41,794 nt of DNA, taken from positions 1-41,794 of the forward strand of contig NZ_BOMN01000007.1 of NCBI RefSeq assembly GCF_016862215.1, given 5' to 3'. The notes under the pieces are model-generated. The model had not been told where the DNA came from. It worked only from the letters and a program-made list of their open reading frames with translations, and made no database searches. Shown one piece after another: positions 1 to 10,171 of this stretch (within the stretch, counting starts at the first letter, position 1; the number at the start of each line of letters is the position of its first letter). Source of the stretch: Winogradskya humida (GTDB lineage Bacteria > Actinomycetota > Actinomycetes > Mycobacteriales > Micromonosporaceae). A program made the position numbers and the translations under genes.

Positions 1-90
1 CAACCCGGCCCACAGCAACCCGGCCCACAGCAACCCGGCCCACAGCAACCCGGCCCACAGCAACCCGGCCCACAGCAACCCGGCCCGCGG
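1..90. repeat. 15-bp tandem repeat, 6 units at window edge
   Basis: Five perfect copies of CAACCCGGCCCACAG are followed by a sixth with two changes. The array starts at the first base, so it probably continues outside the window. It lies downstream of the terC stop. No coding signal is seen between it and terC. Confidence 0.97.
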
Positions 91-236
91 ATCATGGCGC
101 CCTACGGGCGAACCCCGCCCTCGGCCGCCCGGCACGACAACTCTGGGCCGGCCCGCAGAAAGGCTCTACCGGCCTTCCCGCATCACCACAAACTCCGCCG
201 GCGACCAAGGTTGAGCCACATCCGCGGACAGCACAC

Positions 237-1235
237 CTAGACCGTGGTGTCGGTCAGCTCTTTCTTGGCGTCCCGCGACGACTTCACAAGACTCGCCGCC
301 GTCGCGATGCCGAGCGTGCCGAGAATCACGACCAGCGAGAGCCAGATCGGGATCTCCGGCGCCCAGTGCACGCCGTGCCCGCCGTTGATGAAGGCCAGCG
401 TGTTGGTGTGCAGCGCCTCGAGGAACAACTTCACCCCGATGAACGCGAGCACGAATGCCAGCCCGATGTTGAGGTAGACGAGACGCTCGAGCAGCCCGCC
501 GAGCAGGAAGTACAGCTGCCGAAGCCCCATCAGCGCGAACACGTTCGCGGTGAAGACGAGGTAGGGCTCCTTGGTGATGCCGAAGATCGCCGGGATCGAG
601 TCGAGCGCGAAGATCAGGTCCGTGGTCCCGATCGCGATCATCACGATGAGCAGCGGCGTGAACAGCCGCTTCCCGGTCTCCGTGACCACCGTCATCTTGC
701 CGCTGTCGAACGAGCTGGACAGCGGGAAGACCCGCTTCGCCCACCGGATCAGCAGATTTTCCTTGAACTCCTCCTCCTCGTCACCGTTCTTCAGCAGCGT
801 GGCCGCCGTGTAGACGAGGAAAATGCCGAAGATGTAGAACACCCACGAGAACTGCTCGATCAGCGCAGCACCGGCAGCGATGAACGCACCCCGCATGACG
901 AGCGCCAGCACGATGCCGATGAGCAGCACCTTCTGCTGGAACCGCCGCGGCACGCTGAACCGCGCCATGATGATCATGAAGACGAAGAGGTTGTCGACGC
1001 TGAGCGAATACTCGGTCAGCCAGCCGGTGTAGAACTCAGCGGCCGGCGTCCACCCCGCGGTCAGCCACAACCCGAGCCCGAACACGATGGCCAGGCCGAT
1101 GTAGAAGGCAACCCATCCACCGGCCTCCTTCATCGAAGGCTCATGGGGTCGCCGCCCGACGATCAGCAGATCAACGGCGAGCATGACGACCAAAGCACCG
1201 AGGGTCGCAAACCAGACCCAAGCAGAAATATTCAA
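237..1235 (-). CDS. terC: TerC/Alx family integral membrane protein (probable Mn2+ exporter)
   Basis: The 332-residue polytopic protein begins LNISAWVWFATLGALVV and has about 8-9 hydrophobic segments. It carries the TerC-family acidic motifs EYSLSVDNLFVF and FALDSIPAIFGIT, whose Asp/Glu/Asn residues sit within membrane helices. TerC/Alx/YkoY proteins are known or proposed manganese exporters. The start is TTG at 1233-1235, because GGAGGT lies 5 nt upstream; the open frame continues to 1916 but that extension crosses a riboswitch and low-complexity repeats and is not family-like. A yybP-ykoY Mn2+ riboswitch precedes the gene, which supports a manganese rather than tellurite role. It is monocistronic as far as can be seen. 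Confidence 0.93.
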   Translation of the reverse strand: MNISAWVWFATLGALVVMLAVDLLIVGRRPHEPSMKEAGGWVAFYIGLAIVFGLGLWLTAGWTPAAEFYTGWLTEYSLSVDNLFVFMIIMARFSVPRRFQQKVLLIGIVLALVMRGAFIAAGAALIEQFSWVFYIFGIFLVYTAATLLKNGDEEEEFKENLLIRWAKRVFPLSSSFDSGKMTVVTETGKRLFTPLLIVMIAIGTTDLIFALDSIPAIFGITKEPYLVFTANVFALMGLRQLYFLLGGLLERLVYLNIGLAFVLAFIGVKLFLEALHTNTLAFINGGHGVHWAPEIPIWLSLVVILGTLGIATAASLVKSSRDAKKELTDTTV

Positions 1236-1303
1236 CGAGAACCTCCGGCAGGCACGGGGCATCGCCACACCGGATAAGGGGTCCGGCACGGCGACGTGCA
1301 ACT

Positions 1304-1417
1304 GTCGGAGGTCTCTTCCGCTCTCACCACTATCGTGAGAACCACCGGCCCCGGGCCCATCCTTGCGGACGCTGACCGTGCTGACGACACCGGCGCGAGG
1401 GAATACTCCCCTCCTAC
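1304..1417 (-). promoter_or_regulatory. yybP-ykoY manganese riboswitch upstream of terC
   Basis: Read on the minus strand, the leader has the RF00080-type signatures in order. These are a P1 5' strand GTAGGAGG (1410-1417) running into GGGGAGTA (1404-1411), then GTCGTCA, then CCGG-rich pairing elements. A CTCAC/GTGAG hairpin follows, and finally GGAAGAGACCTCC, which closes P1. P1 pairs GTAGGAGG with CCTCCGAC, 8 positions with one A-G mismatch. CGCCGG before GTCGTCA pairs with CCGGTG after the CCGG block (P2). This class binds Mn2+ and commonly precedes TerC-type exporters. The P1 3' strand ACCTCCG (1306-1312) is perfectly complementary to CGGAGGT at the terC ribosome-binding site (1241-1247). 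This suggests an OFF state that hides the site and an ON state when Mn2+ stabilises P1. Confidence 0.85.
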
Positions 1418-1721
1418 GGAAGCCATTGTGTCCCATCCCCGCCCGCAGTGACACATGACCCCAGCCAACCGTGTCCAGGCTCTCCCCGCCAGCACTTCCC
1501 AAACCGGATAAACCAGATTTCAAGCTGCCAGCTAGCAGAAAGCGACCACGCAACCAGCCGCCCTCCCACGCCCGCGCACCGTCGCCCGCTTGAGCTATCC
1601 CCTCCCCACTGGTGACGGCCACCACAACCCCAGGATCGCGTTCCAGCAGAAATGGGTGAGCAGGACCCCCGCGACGAAGGCCTTGAACCGCCCAACCATC
1701 CAGATACGCCTCGCGAATCCC

Positions 1722-1846
1722 AGGCGGGCCGAAAGGCAAGCGGGCCGAGACAAACGGGCCGAAAGGCAAGCGGGCCGAGAGGCAAGCGGGCCGAGAGGCA
1801 AGCGGGCCGGGAGGCAAGCGGGCCGAGAGGCAAGCGGGCCGAGTGC
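1722..1846. repeat. 15-16 bp tandem repeat, about 8 units
   Basis: The unit GCAAGCGGGCCGAGAG is repeated about eight times with small variants (GAAAG, GACAA, GGGAG, GAGTG endings). It is direct head-to-tail, with no spacers. Translation in any frame gives alternating Ser/Gly/Pro/Arg/Ala low complexity, which explains the open frames here. Confidence 0.95.
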
Positions 1847-2180
1847 CTGGATCTGGTCGGGTGTGCCGTCGGCGGGTGAGTTGCTGGCACGGCTCAGGCG
1901 GGCCAAGACCGAGCACAGCCCAGGCGGGCTAAAACCTCCGTAGCCCGAGCGGGCCCCGATGAGCACGGGTCAAGCCCAGGTAGGGCAGAAGTTGACCGAG
2001 CCCAGCTCAAGCGGACCAGGACGCATCCCAACCTCGCCCTGGCGTCCCAGGAGCAACCAGGCCCAGGCTTGCTCGTGGGCCCACAAGCAGGCATAAGCGC
2101 AGGCCCAAGCCCACGTCCCGAGCAGGCCCAAGCCCAGCCCACGCCCGCAAGCAGACCCAAACCCACGCCCAGCCAACGCC

Positions 2181-2280
2181 GCGAGCAAGCCCACGCCCGC
2201 AAGCAGACCCACATCTGCGAGCAAGCCCACGCCCGCAAGCAGACCCACATCTGCGAGCAAGCCCACGCCCGCGAGCAGGG
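2181..2280. repeat. 36-bp tandem repeat, about 2.8 units, with degenerate upstream copies
   Basis: Units run 2181-2216 and 2217-2252 (identical) and 2253-2280 (partial). Each is built from GCAAGCCCACGCCCGC and AAGCAGACCCACATCT sub-blocks. Related degenerate AAGCAG/CCCACGCCC segments extend back to about 2070. It is contiguous, so it is a minisatellite rather than a CRISPR array. Confidence 0.93.
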
Positions 2281-2334
2281 ACCGAGGGGCGGGGAAGGGC
2301 GAGGGGAACTGGCGGGGGTGGGCGGCGGCGGGGG

Positions 2335-4455
<2,121 letters not shown>

Positions 4456-4462
4456 GGGACCT

Positions 4463-4485
4463 ACCGTACGTCGGGGGTACGACAA
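4463..4485 (-). promoter_or_regulatory. Putative PafBC/RecA-NDp-type DNA-damage promoter of uvrB
   Basis: On the minus strand TTGTCGTAC (4477-4485), then 8 nt (CCCCGACG), then TACGGT (4463-4468). The mycobacterial LexA/RecA-independent damage promoter is TTGTCRGTG-N8-TANNNT. The TTGTCR core, spacer length and -10 match, while the last three bases (TAC for GTG) differ. The same element with nearly identical spacer lies before polA. Confidence 0.7.
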
Positions 4486-4828
4486 GTTTTGCCGGGCCGG
4501 TCCGGGGCGTGTGCGATGAGTGCGTATTCGCCCCCGCCACCAGGCGTTGTCCGGCTCTCGGCGGCGGACCTACCCTGGTTGCGTAGGTCGCTCGCGGCGG
4601 CCGCCCGGCCGGTCCGGCGCCACCGAGCGGCGCCACGGACGGGACCGGGATCGCTGCCCCGGCACACAGCCGGCAGGCGCGTCCCGCAAGGTCGCGCTCT
4701 CCAGCGCCGACCGACCGTCGCGAGCGCCCCTACCCCCAAGACAGCCAGCCCCGCAAACAACCAGCCCCGCAAACAACCAGCCCGGCGAACAACCAGCCCG
4801 CGAACAGCCGGGAAATCAGCCGGGAAAG
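4486..4828. other. Non-coding spacer between coaE and uvrB
   Basis: No convincing gene is seen. A frame at 4461-4772 on the minus strand starts with a hydrophobic stretch (MRGWLFAGLAVLGVGALATV), but it is made by the local tandem repeat. It runs through the uvrB promoter and has no family-like sequence. Confidence 0.65.
4745..4810. repeat. 16-bp tandem repeat, about 4 units
   Basis: The unit CCAGCCCCGCAAACAA is repeated with drift (CCAGCCCGGCGAACAA, CCAGCCCGCGAACAG). It lies just downstream of the coaE stop codon. Confidence 0.92.
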
Positions 4829-6022
4829 TCAGGGACGCCAGCCCGTGGCCTCAGCCCACTCGTACGCCGCAGCCGCCTCAGCGTCGAACCAGGGCTCCTT
4901 CGCCTCGGCATAGCTGTCCGTGGTGGCATGCTCCGCGACCCAGCGCTCCTTCGCCTCGGCATACCCGTCGCGCGCCGCCGGCACAGCGCGCAGGTGGTCC
5001 CGCATGAGGAGGGCGAAACGCCAGCCCGGGGACCCCTCAACGCGTACATGGAGATTGACGGGACGGCCGGGATCGGCGTTGCCATGCAGACGCTTGGGCC
5101 AAGTTTTGCCGGGAATGCCCCGGGCGTTGTCGCGCCACTCCCCCTCGCGCCGCGGCAGGCCCGCGGCACCGAGCGCGTCCGACAGTCTGTCGGCCTCGTC
5201 GAGGGTGGGAACGGTCAGCATCAGGTCGATCACGTCCTTCGCGGGCAGCCCGGGGACCGACGTCGAGCCGATGTGCGAAACCTCCGCCGGCCCGCCGAGG
5301 ACCGGCCTGAGCGCATGGTCGATCCGGGCGATGATCCGGGCCGCCTGCGCCGGCCACGACAGGTCCGGGGCCACGACGTGCAAGCTCCCGTCGGTGGCGG
5401 CACGCTTACCGAAACGAACATTACTTTCGTACGCCAGGAGCCGCTCACGCCATAGCTCATCCACCCGCTCCTGAAGCCGCCCGAGCGTCCCGTTGTTGTC
5501 GATTATCGCGTCCGCCGCGGCACGGCGCTCGTCGTCACCGGCCTGCGCGGCGATGCGGGCGGCGGCCTGCTCCTCGCTCATCCCGCGGGTCCCCACCAGC
5601 CGGGCGATCCGGGTCCGCGGCGCCGATTCAACGACGATGACCAGGTGGTACGTGGGCGCGAGCCCGGTTTCCACCAGCAGCGGAACGTCGTTGACCACGA
5701 TGGCGCCCGGGTCGGCTTCTGCGGCGCGGGCGACGAGTTCAGCGGTGCGGGCGCGTACCCGTGGGTGAATGATCTTCTCGAGCCGGCGCCGGGCCTGCTC
5801 GTCCCCGAACACCCGCGCGCCGAGCGCGGGGCGGTCCAGCTCTCCGTCAGCGCCCACGATCCCGGGCCCGAACGCCTCGACCACCGCGGCCAGTCCGTCG
5901 GTGCCGCCGGCAACGACCTCCCTGGCCAGCTTGTCGGCGTCGACAATCACCGCACCGAGCTGCGCGAGCCGCCGGGCAACGGCACTCTTGCCGGCCCCGA
6001 TTCCACCGGTCAACCCCACCAT
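4829..6022 (-). CDS. coaE: Dephospho-CoA kinase fused to GrpB/UPF0157 nucleotidyltransferase-like domain
   Basis: The N-terminal half (about 1-200) is dephospho-CoA kinase, the last step of CoA synthesis (ATP-dependent phosphorylation of the ribose 3'-OH). It has P-loop GGIGAGKS (6-13), DADKLAREVV and the lid-region Arg residues. From about residue 215 a GrpB/UPF0157 domain follows (LSWPAQAARIIARI, HIGSTSVPGLPAKDVIDLMLTV, a nucleotidyltransferase-like GSTSVPGLxAKxxID motif). This fusion is known in mycobacteria and other Actinobacteria. The ATG at 6020-6022 is chosen because MVGLTGGIGAGKS is canonical. An in-frame ATG at 6044-6046 would add eight residues and cannot be excluded. Total length is 397 residues. 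The role of the GrpB half is not established. Confidence 0.95.
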   Translation of the reverse strand: MVGLTGGIGAGKSAVARRLAQLGAVIVDADKLAREVVAGGTDGLAAVVEAFGPGIVGADGELDRPALGARVFGDEQARRRLEKIIHPRVRARTAELVARAAEADPGAIVVNDVPLLVETGLAPTYHLVIVVESAPRTRIARLVGTRGMSEEQAAARIAAQAGDDERRAAADAIIDNNGTLGRLQERVDELWRERLLAYESNVRFGKRAATDGSLHVVAPDLSWPAQAARIIARIDHALRPVLGGPAEVSHIGSTSVPGLPAKDVIDLMLTVPTLDEADRLSDALGAAGLPRREGEWRDNARGIPGKTWPKRLHGNADPGRPVNLHVRVEGSPGWRFALLMRDHLRAVPAARDGYAEAKERWVAEHATTDSYAEAKEPWFDAEAAAAYEWAEATGWRP

Positions 6023-6613
6023 GAGCACCCGCCAATTATCGCCCATCGCCCCCCGGAACAACACCAGTCGCGCCCGCCCCACGCCAGCTATGAGAACGCG
6101 ATCCGCACCCGCGGTCAGGCGGCGGCGCGGGCTTTGCTGCCGTAGGTGGGGCCGGTTGGGGAACGACGCAGAGAAGCCGCCCACCCGGCACCGTGAGGTG
6201 CTGGATTGGCGGCTTCTCGAGCTACGAAACCATCCCGGTCCGGACGGGCCGGACGCGGAGCAGAGCCGAACACAGATCAGAGCAGATCGGACGTCGATCA
6301 GAGCCGGGGCCGCAACGAGCGGAAAAGCTGAGCGGAGGAGCGGGCCGGACCGGGCTGATCGGTGATCTCCGCCAGGCGTCCCTGGCTCAGCCAGGCGTCC
6401 CTGGCCGCATCACCTACCGAACCTCGATCGAACGAACCCACCTCGACCGCACTGCCCAACCTCGCCGAAGCGACGCCGACCCGAACAACACCCGAGCCGG
6501 ACAACACCCGAGCCGATCCACTCCCAGCCGGAGCAGTGCCGACCAGGAGCAAGGCGCCGCACCAAGCACGACTACCGCGTCCGACCGGGCGGGCCCGGCT
6601 GGAGTGCGGTGGT
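6023..6613. other. Non-coding spacer between rpsA terminator and coaE
   Basis: About 0.6 kb with no credible gene. Open frames here translate to Arg/Ser/Thr/Gly-rich low complexity. Short repeated blocks are visible, such as CAGGCGTCCCTGGCT (twice near 6373-6402) and ACAACACCCGAGCCG (twice near 6484-6515). I see no RNA motif. Confidence 0.65.
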
Positions 6614-6665
6614 GATCCGGGTCCCGCTCCCCGGCGCGGAGGCCGGGGAGCGGGGTTGCCGGATC
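6614..6665 (-). terminator. Strong hairpin terminator downstream of rpsA
   Basis: A 13-bp perfect GC stem CCCGCTCCCCGGC (6623-6635) / GCCGGGGAGCGGG (6642-6654) has a 6-nt loop. It is extended outside by GATCCGG/CCGGATC. It starts 16 nt past the rpsA stop. It has no U tract, as is common for actinomycete intrinsic terminators. Confidence 0.8.
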
Positions 6666-6680
6666 AGTCGTGCGGGGTGA

Positions 6681-8192
6681 CTACTTGCCGCCGGCGAGCT
6701 TCTCGCGCAGAGCGGCGAGCGCCTCGTCGGTGGCCAGCGTGCCGGCCGGCTCCTCGTTGGAGCGCGCCGGGGCGGACGAGCTCGTGGAGGAGGTGGAGGA
6801 GGTCGACGACGAGGTGGTCACGGCACCAACAGGCTGCGGGTTGAGCGCGGCCTCGGCGTCGGCGTCGCGGGACGCCTGCACCTGCTTGGTGTGGGCCTCC
6901 CAGCGCTCGCGGGCGTCGGCGTACTGCTTCTCCCACGTCTCGCGCTGCTTGTCGAAGCCCTCGAGCCACTCGCCCGTCTCGGGGTCGAAGCCCTCCGGGT
7001 AGATGTAGTTGCCCTCGTTGTCGTACGTGGCGGCCATGCCGTAGAGGGTCGGGTCGAAGTGCTCCTCGCCCTCGACGAAGCCCTCGTTGGCCTGCTTGAG
7101 CGACAGCGAGATGCGGCGACGCTCGAGATCGATGTCGATGACCTTGACCAGCACGTCCGAACCGACCTGGACGACCTGCTCGGGCAGCTCGACGTGACGC
7201 TCGGCCAGCTCGGAGATGTGCACCAGGCCCTCGATGCCGTCGTCCACGCGGACGAAGGCGCCGAACGGAACCAGCTTGGTGACCTTGCCCGGCACGATCT
7301 GGTTGATCGCGTGGGTCCGGGCGAACTGGCGCCACGGGTCTTCCTGGGTCGCCTTCAGCGACAGCGAGACGCGCTCGCGGTCCAGGTCGACGTCGAGCAC
7401 CTCGACCTCGACCTCCTGGCCGACCTCGACAACCTCGGAGGGGTGGTCGATGTGCTTCCAGGAGAGCTCGGAGACGTGCACGAGGCCGTCCACGCCACCC
7501 AGGTCCACGAAGGCACCGAAGTTGACGATGGAGGACACGACGCCCTTGCGGACCTGGCCCTTCTGCAGCTTGTTGAGGAACTCGGTGCGAACCTCGGACT
7601 GCGTCTGCTCCAGCCACGCGCGGCGGGAGAGGACCACGTTGTTGCGGTTCTTGTCGAGCTCGATGATCTTCGCTTCGAGCTCGCGGCCGACGTACGGCTG
7701 CAGATCGCGCACGCGGCGCATCTCGACCAGCGAAGCCGGCAGGAAGCCACGGAGGCCGATGTCGAGGATGAGTCCACCCTTGACGACCTCGATGACGGAA
7801 CCACGGACGACGCCGTCGTCTTCCTTGATCTTCTCGATGGTGCCCCAAGCGCGCTCGTACTGCGCGCGCTTCTTCGAGAGGATCAGGCGACCTTCCTTGT
7901 CCTCCTTGGTGAGGACGAGGGCTTCGATGTGGTCACCGACCGACACCACTTCCGCGGGGTCCACGTCGTGCTTGATCGACAACTCGCGCGAGGGGATGAC
8001 GCCCTCGGTCTTGTAGCCGATGTCGAGCAGGACCTCGTCCCGATCGACCTTGACGACGGTGCCTTCGACAATATCGCCGTCGTTGAAGTACTTGATGGTC
8101 TCGTCGATGGCTGCGAGGAAAGCTTCCTCCGAGCCAAGATCGTCGACGGTGACCCTGTTGGCGCTCGAGGTGGCCTCGATGCTGCTCGTCAT
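6681..8192 (-). CDS. rpsA: 30S ribosomal protein S1
   Basis: An RNA-binding ribosomal protein that helps mRNA docking. The 503-residue protein has four S1 OB-fold repeats (about 38-107, 125-190, 211-280 and 295-365). Typical strands include GDIVEGTVVKVDRDEVLLDIGYKTEGVIP, KGVVSSIVNFGAFVDLGGVDGLVHVSELS and GKVTKLVPFGAFVRVDDGIEGLVHISEL. This is the actinobacterial four-domain form, not the six-domain E. coli form. A charged and Ser/Thr-rich tail follows, ending in DEALAALREKLAGGK. The ATG at 8190-8192 gives MTSSIEATSSANRVTVDDLGS, the expected N-terminus. A GGAG lies 11 nt upstream, somewhat far. The leader carries two hairpins. Confidence 0.97.
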   Translation of the reverse strand: MTSSIEATSSANRVTVDDLGSEEAFLAAIDETIKYFNDGDIVEGTVVKVDRDEVLLDIGYKTEGVIPSRELSIKHDVDPAEVVSVGDHIEALVLTKEDKEGRLILSKKRAQYERAWGTIEKIKEDDGVVRGSVIEVVKGGLILDIGLRGFLPASLVEMRRVRDLQPYVGRELEAKIIELDKNRNNVVLSRRAWLEQTQSEVRTEFLNKLQKGQVRKGVVSSIVNFGAFVDLGGVDGLVHVSELSWKHIDHPSEVVEVGQEVEVEVLDVDLDRERVSLSLKATQEDPWRQFARTHAINQIVPGKVTKLVPFGAFVRVDDGIEGLVHISELAERHVELPEQVVQVGSDVLVKVIDIDLERRRISLSLKQANEGFVEGEEHFDPTLYGMAATYDNEGNYIYPEGFDPETGEWLEGFDKQRETWEKQYADARERWEAHTKQVQASRDADAEAALNPQPVGAVTTSSSTSSTSSTSSSAPARSNEEPAGTLATDEALAALREKLAGGK

Positions 8193-8283
8193 GTGGACTG
8201 TTGCTCCGAACGGATGGTTTCGTGGTGTCTCTTGCGCGCCGCGGAACTGCCGACGGGCACAGCACGAACATCCGGTGATCAAA

Positions 8284-8330
8284 GAAGCTTCTAGCTCGGG
8301 AAGCTTCATGATCAAGCGAGCAGGATCATG
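8284..8330 (-). promoter_or_regulatory. Two consecutive hairpins in the rpsA leader
   Basis: GAAGCTTC occurs at 8284-8291 and 8300-8307; being self-complementary, the copies can pair across an 8-nt loop. Sharing its last base, CATGATC (8307-8313) pairs with GATCATG (8324-8330) across 10 nt. They lie 92-138 nt upstream of the rpsA start. S1 in other bacteria regulates its own translation through leader structure. Whether this applies here is inference. Confidence 0.45.
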
Positions 8331-8395
8331 CTGGGACCGACGACTTGCGGAACCTGCTCCCTGCCGAGGCACACGATTCCGCGAGCGCATCGACT

Positions 8396-8426
8396 AGCTT
8401 ACCGTGCGCATTACCACAGGTTGCAA
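8396..8426 (-). promoter_or_regulatory. Candidate sigma70-type promoter for rpsA
   Basis: On the minus strand TTGCAA (8421-8426) is followed after 19 nt by TAAGCT (8396-8401). The spacing is longer than ideal, so this is tentative. It would place the start site about 195 nt before the gene and include both leader hairpins. Confidence 0.3.
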
Positions 8427-8559
8427 GCCCTCCTGAGTACCGAGGCATATTGATCCCGTAAAACCCGCCATCACGGGCGTTATGTGCCATTTTCGACGTC
8501 CCGCGCGCCGGATGACCGTGCCGAAACCGTTGCACGAGCTCTGCCCGTACGGTGGCTGA

Positions 8560-9375
8560 GTGATCGAAGACCAGCCCCCCACCCGGGCCGCCACGCTCCG
8601 CCGCCCGGTGACCGACGACGAAAGCCGCGTCGCCAGCCGGCACTGGTGGGACCTCGACGCGGACGACTACCAGGAGGAGCACGGAGCCTTCCTCGGCGAC
8701 GTCGATTTCATCTGGTGCCCCGAAGGCCTCCGCGAGGCGGACGCGAAACTGCTCGGCGAGGTACGCGGCAAGCGCATCCTGGAGCTCGGCTGCGGCGCGG
8801 CGTCCGCAGCCCGCTGGCTCGACGGCCAGGGCGCCGACGTGATCGCGATGGACCTGAGTGCCGGCATGCTGCGCCAGGCCCGGCAAGCCGAAGACCGTTC
8901 GGGTGTACGCGTACCGCTCGTGCAGGCCGACGCCCTCGCCCTCCCCTTCGCCACCGGCTCGTTCGACACCGTCTGCACGGCCTTCGGCGCGATCCCGTTC
9001 GTCGCGGACTCCGGAGCGCTCATGAAGGAGGCAGCGCGGGTCCTGCGCCCCGGCGGCACCTGGGTCTTCTCGATCACCCACCCCATGCGCTGGGTCTTCC
9101 TCGACGAACCGGGCAAGGAGGGACTGCTCGCGGTCCACCCCTACTTCGACCGCCGGCCCTACGTGGAACAGGACGAGGACGGCGTACCCACATATGTCGA
9201 GCAGCACCGCACCCTGGGCGACCGGGTCCGGGAGGTCGTGGACGCGGGTTTTGTCCTCAAAGACCTGATCGAGCCGGAATGGCCGGCCGGCCATGATCAG
9301 ATCTGGGGCCAATGGAGCCCCCTGCGCGGCCGCCTCTTCCCCGGCACCGCGATCTTCGTCTGTTACCTGCCCTGA
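8560..9375 (+). CDS. Class I SAM-dependent methyltransferase
   Basis: A 271-residue Rossmann-fold methyltransferase. Motif I is RILELGCGAA (72-81), the motif II acidic residue is in VIAMDLSAGML, and motif III/IV is VPLVQADALALPFATGSFDTVCTAFGAIPF, with LRPGGTWVFSITHP after it. This is the Methyltransf_11/25 layout seen in small-molecule and quinone methyltransferases. The substrate cannot be read from the sequence. The start is GTG at 8560; no strong ribosome-binding site is visible, and a GTG at residue 17 (VTDDESRV) is an alternative. The gene is divergent from rpsA across 367 bp. Confidence 0.88.
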   Translation: MIEDQPPTRAATLRRPVTDDESRVASRHWWDLDADDYQEEHGAFLGDVDFIWCPEGLREADAKLLGEVRGKRILELGCGAASAARWLDGQGADVIAMDLSAGMLRQARQAEDRSGVRVPLVQADALALPFATGSFDTVCTAFGAIPFVADSGALMKEAARVLRPGGTWVFSITHPMRWVFLDEPGKEGLLAVHPYFDRRPYVEQDEDGVPTYVEQHRTLGDRVREVVDAGFVLKDLIEPEWPAGHDQIWGQWSPLRGRLFPGTAIFVCYLP

Positions 9376-9395
9376 TCCGCGGGTATCCGCAGGTC

Positions 9396-9599
9396 ATGAG
9401 CCCACGAAAAGGTGACAGGGTGTCCTGGAGCAGCCACGGCCACGAGGTCCACGGCACGGTCGAGAAGAAGATCACCACCGAGACCGAGGACTCCGGCCGC
9501 ACGGTGAAAGCCACCCCGGACGAGCCCCAGTTCAAGGTCAAGAGCGACAAGACCGGAGCCACGGCGGTGCACAAGCCCGGAGCGCTCCATGACGAGTGA
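9396..9599 (+). CDS. DUF2945 (Hva1_TUDOR) small protein
   Basis: A 67-residue protein, MSPRKGDRVSWSSHGHEVHGTV... KVKSDKTGATAVHKPGALHDE. It matches the DUF2945 family, also called hypervirulence-associated protein TUDOR domain: a small beta-barrel with GDxVSWxSHG and VKSDKTGxxAxHKPxAL signatures. The function is unknown in bacteria. The ATG at 9396 has AGG 6 nt upstream. The open frame extends upstream into the methyltransferase gene but that part is not family-like. Its 3' end overlaps the start of the DUF3140 gene by 11 nt, so the two are probably translationally coupled. Confidence 0.88.
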   Translation: MSPRKGDRVSWSSHGHEVHGTVEKKITTETEDSGRTVKATPDEPQFKVKSDKTGATAVHKPGALHDE

Positions 9600-9915
9600 C
9601 CCGTACGCCGAATTCCGGTCGGCGGTCAACATGGCGCCCGCCGAGCTGGACAAATGGCTGGCGACCGATGAATCCCGGTCGGTTGGCCAGAAGGGGCCCG
9701 CGGGCAGCGAGTCCGTGGGGCACGACAGCGGGCGGAAGATCGTCAAGCTGCTGCACACGAAGAAGGCCGAGCTCACCGACGCCGACATGGCCCACATGGC
9801 GAAGGTGGTGGGTTACGTCCACCGCCACCTGGCCCAGCGGCCGTCCGGAAACATCGACGAGAGCAACTGGCGATACTCACTGATGAACTGGGGCCACGAC
9901 CCTCTCAAAAAATAG
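9589..9915 (+). CDS. DUF3140 protein
   Basis: A 108-residue protein with the DUF3140 signature throughout: NMAPAELDKWLATDESRSVG, SESVGHDSGRKIVKLL, MAHMAKVVGYVHRHLAQRP, WRYSLMNWGHDPLKK. It is probably an all-helical small protein related in style to plasmid-borne DNA-binding DUF3140 members; its molecular role is unknown. It overlaps the DUF2945 gene by 11 nt. The two families recur together in Actinobacteria and Proteobacteria, which suggests a joint function. Confidence 0.9.
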   Translation: MTSDPYAEFRSAVNMAPAELDKWLATDESRSVGQKGPAGSESVGHDSGRKIVKLLHTKKAELTDADMAHMAKVVGYVHRHLAQRPSGNIDESNWRYSLMNWGHDPLKK

Positions 9916-10171
9916 TTTGGGTACGCAGTGAGCTCCCTCACCGTCGCTCAAGTCCTCGGATCCCTCGGCTGATATAACCCATACGGGTGAAGTCAGCCGG
10001 GCAAGATCAGCTCGCCGTCCGCAGCCGGTTGTCCGGGACAACACCACCGCCCGCCTCACCATCGTCGCTCGCCGGGAATGGCCGGCATGGGACAACCCGA
10101 CTCCTGTGCCCGCCCGCATGGGAGCCACGACCTCCCTCAGCACGTCTCCCCCGGCGCGCGATGCATCTCCA

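Larger units (their letters stand above)
1418..2334. other. Repeat-rich non-coding spacer between terC leader and uvrB
   Basis: About 0.9 kb without a credible gene. Several frames stay open on both strands, but their translations are Arg/Ala/Gly/Pro-rich low complexity from tandem repeats. They lack ribosome-binding sites and family-like sequence. The stretch holds two separate repeat arrays, listed individually, plus degenerate copies between them. Confidence 0.75.

Noticed and set aside
1236..1916. Long N-terminal extension of terC in the same frame
   Set aside because: It runs through the riboswitch and a tandem repeat and is low complexity. The family N-terminus begins at the TTG at 1235, which has a good ribosome-binding site.
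2181..2280. 36-bp repeats as a possible CRISPR array
   Set aside because: Units are directly adjacent, with no unique spacers and no cas genes nearby.
4461..4772. A 103-codon minus-strand frame starting with a hydrophobic segment
   Set aside because: The hydrophobic stretch is produced by the 16-bp repeat. The frame covers the uvrB promoter and lacks a ribosome-binding site.
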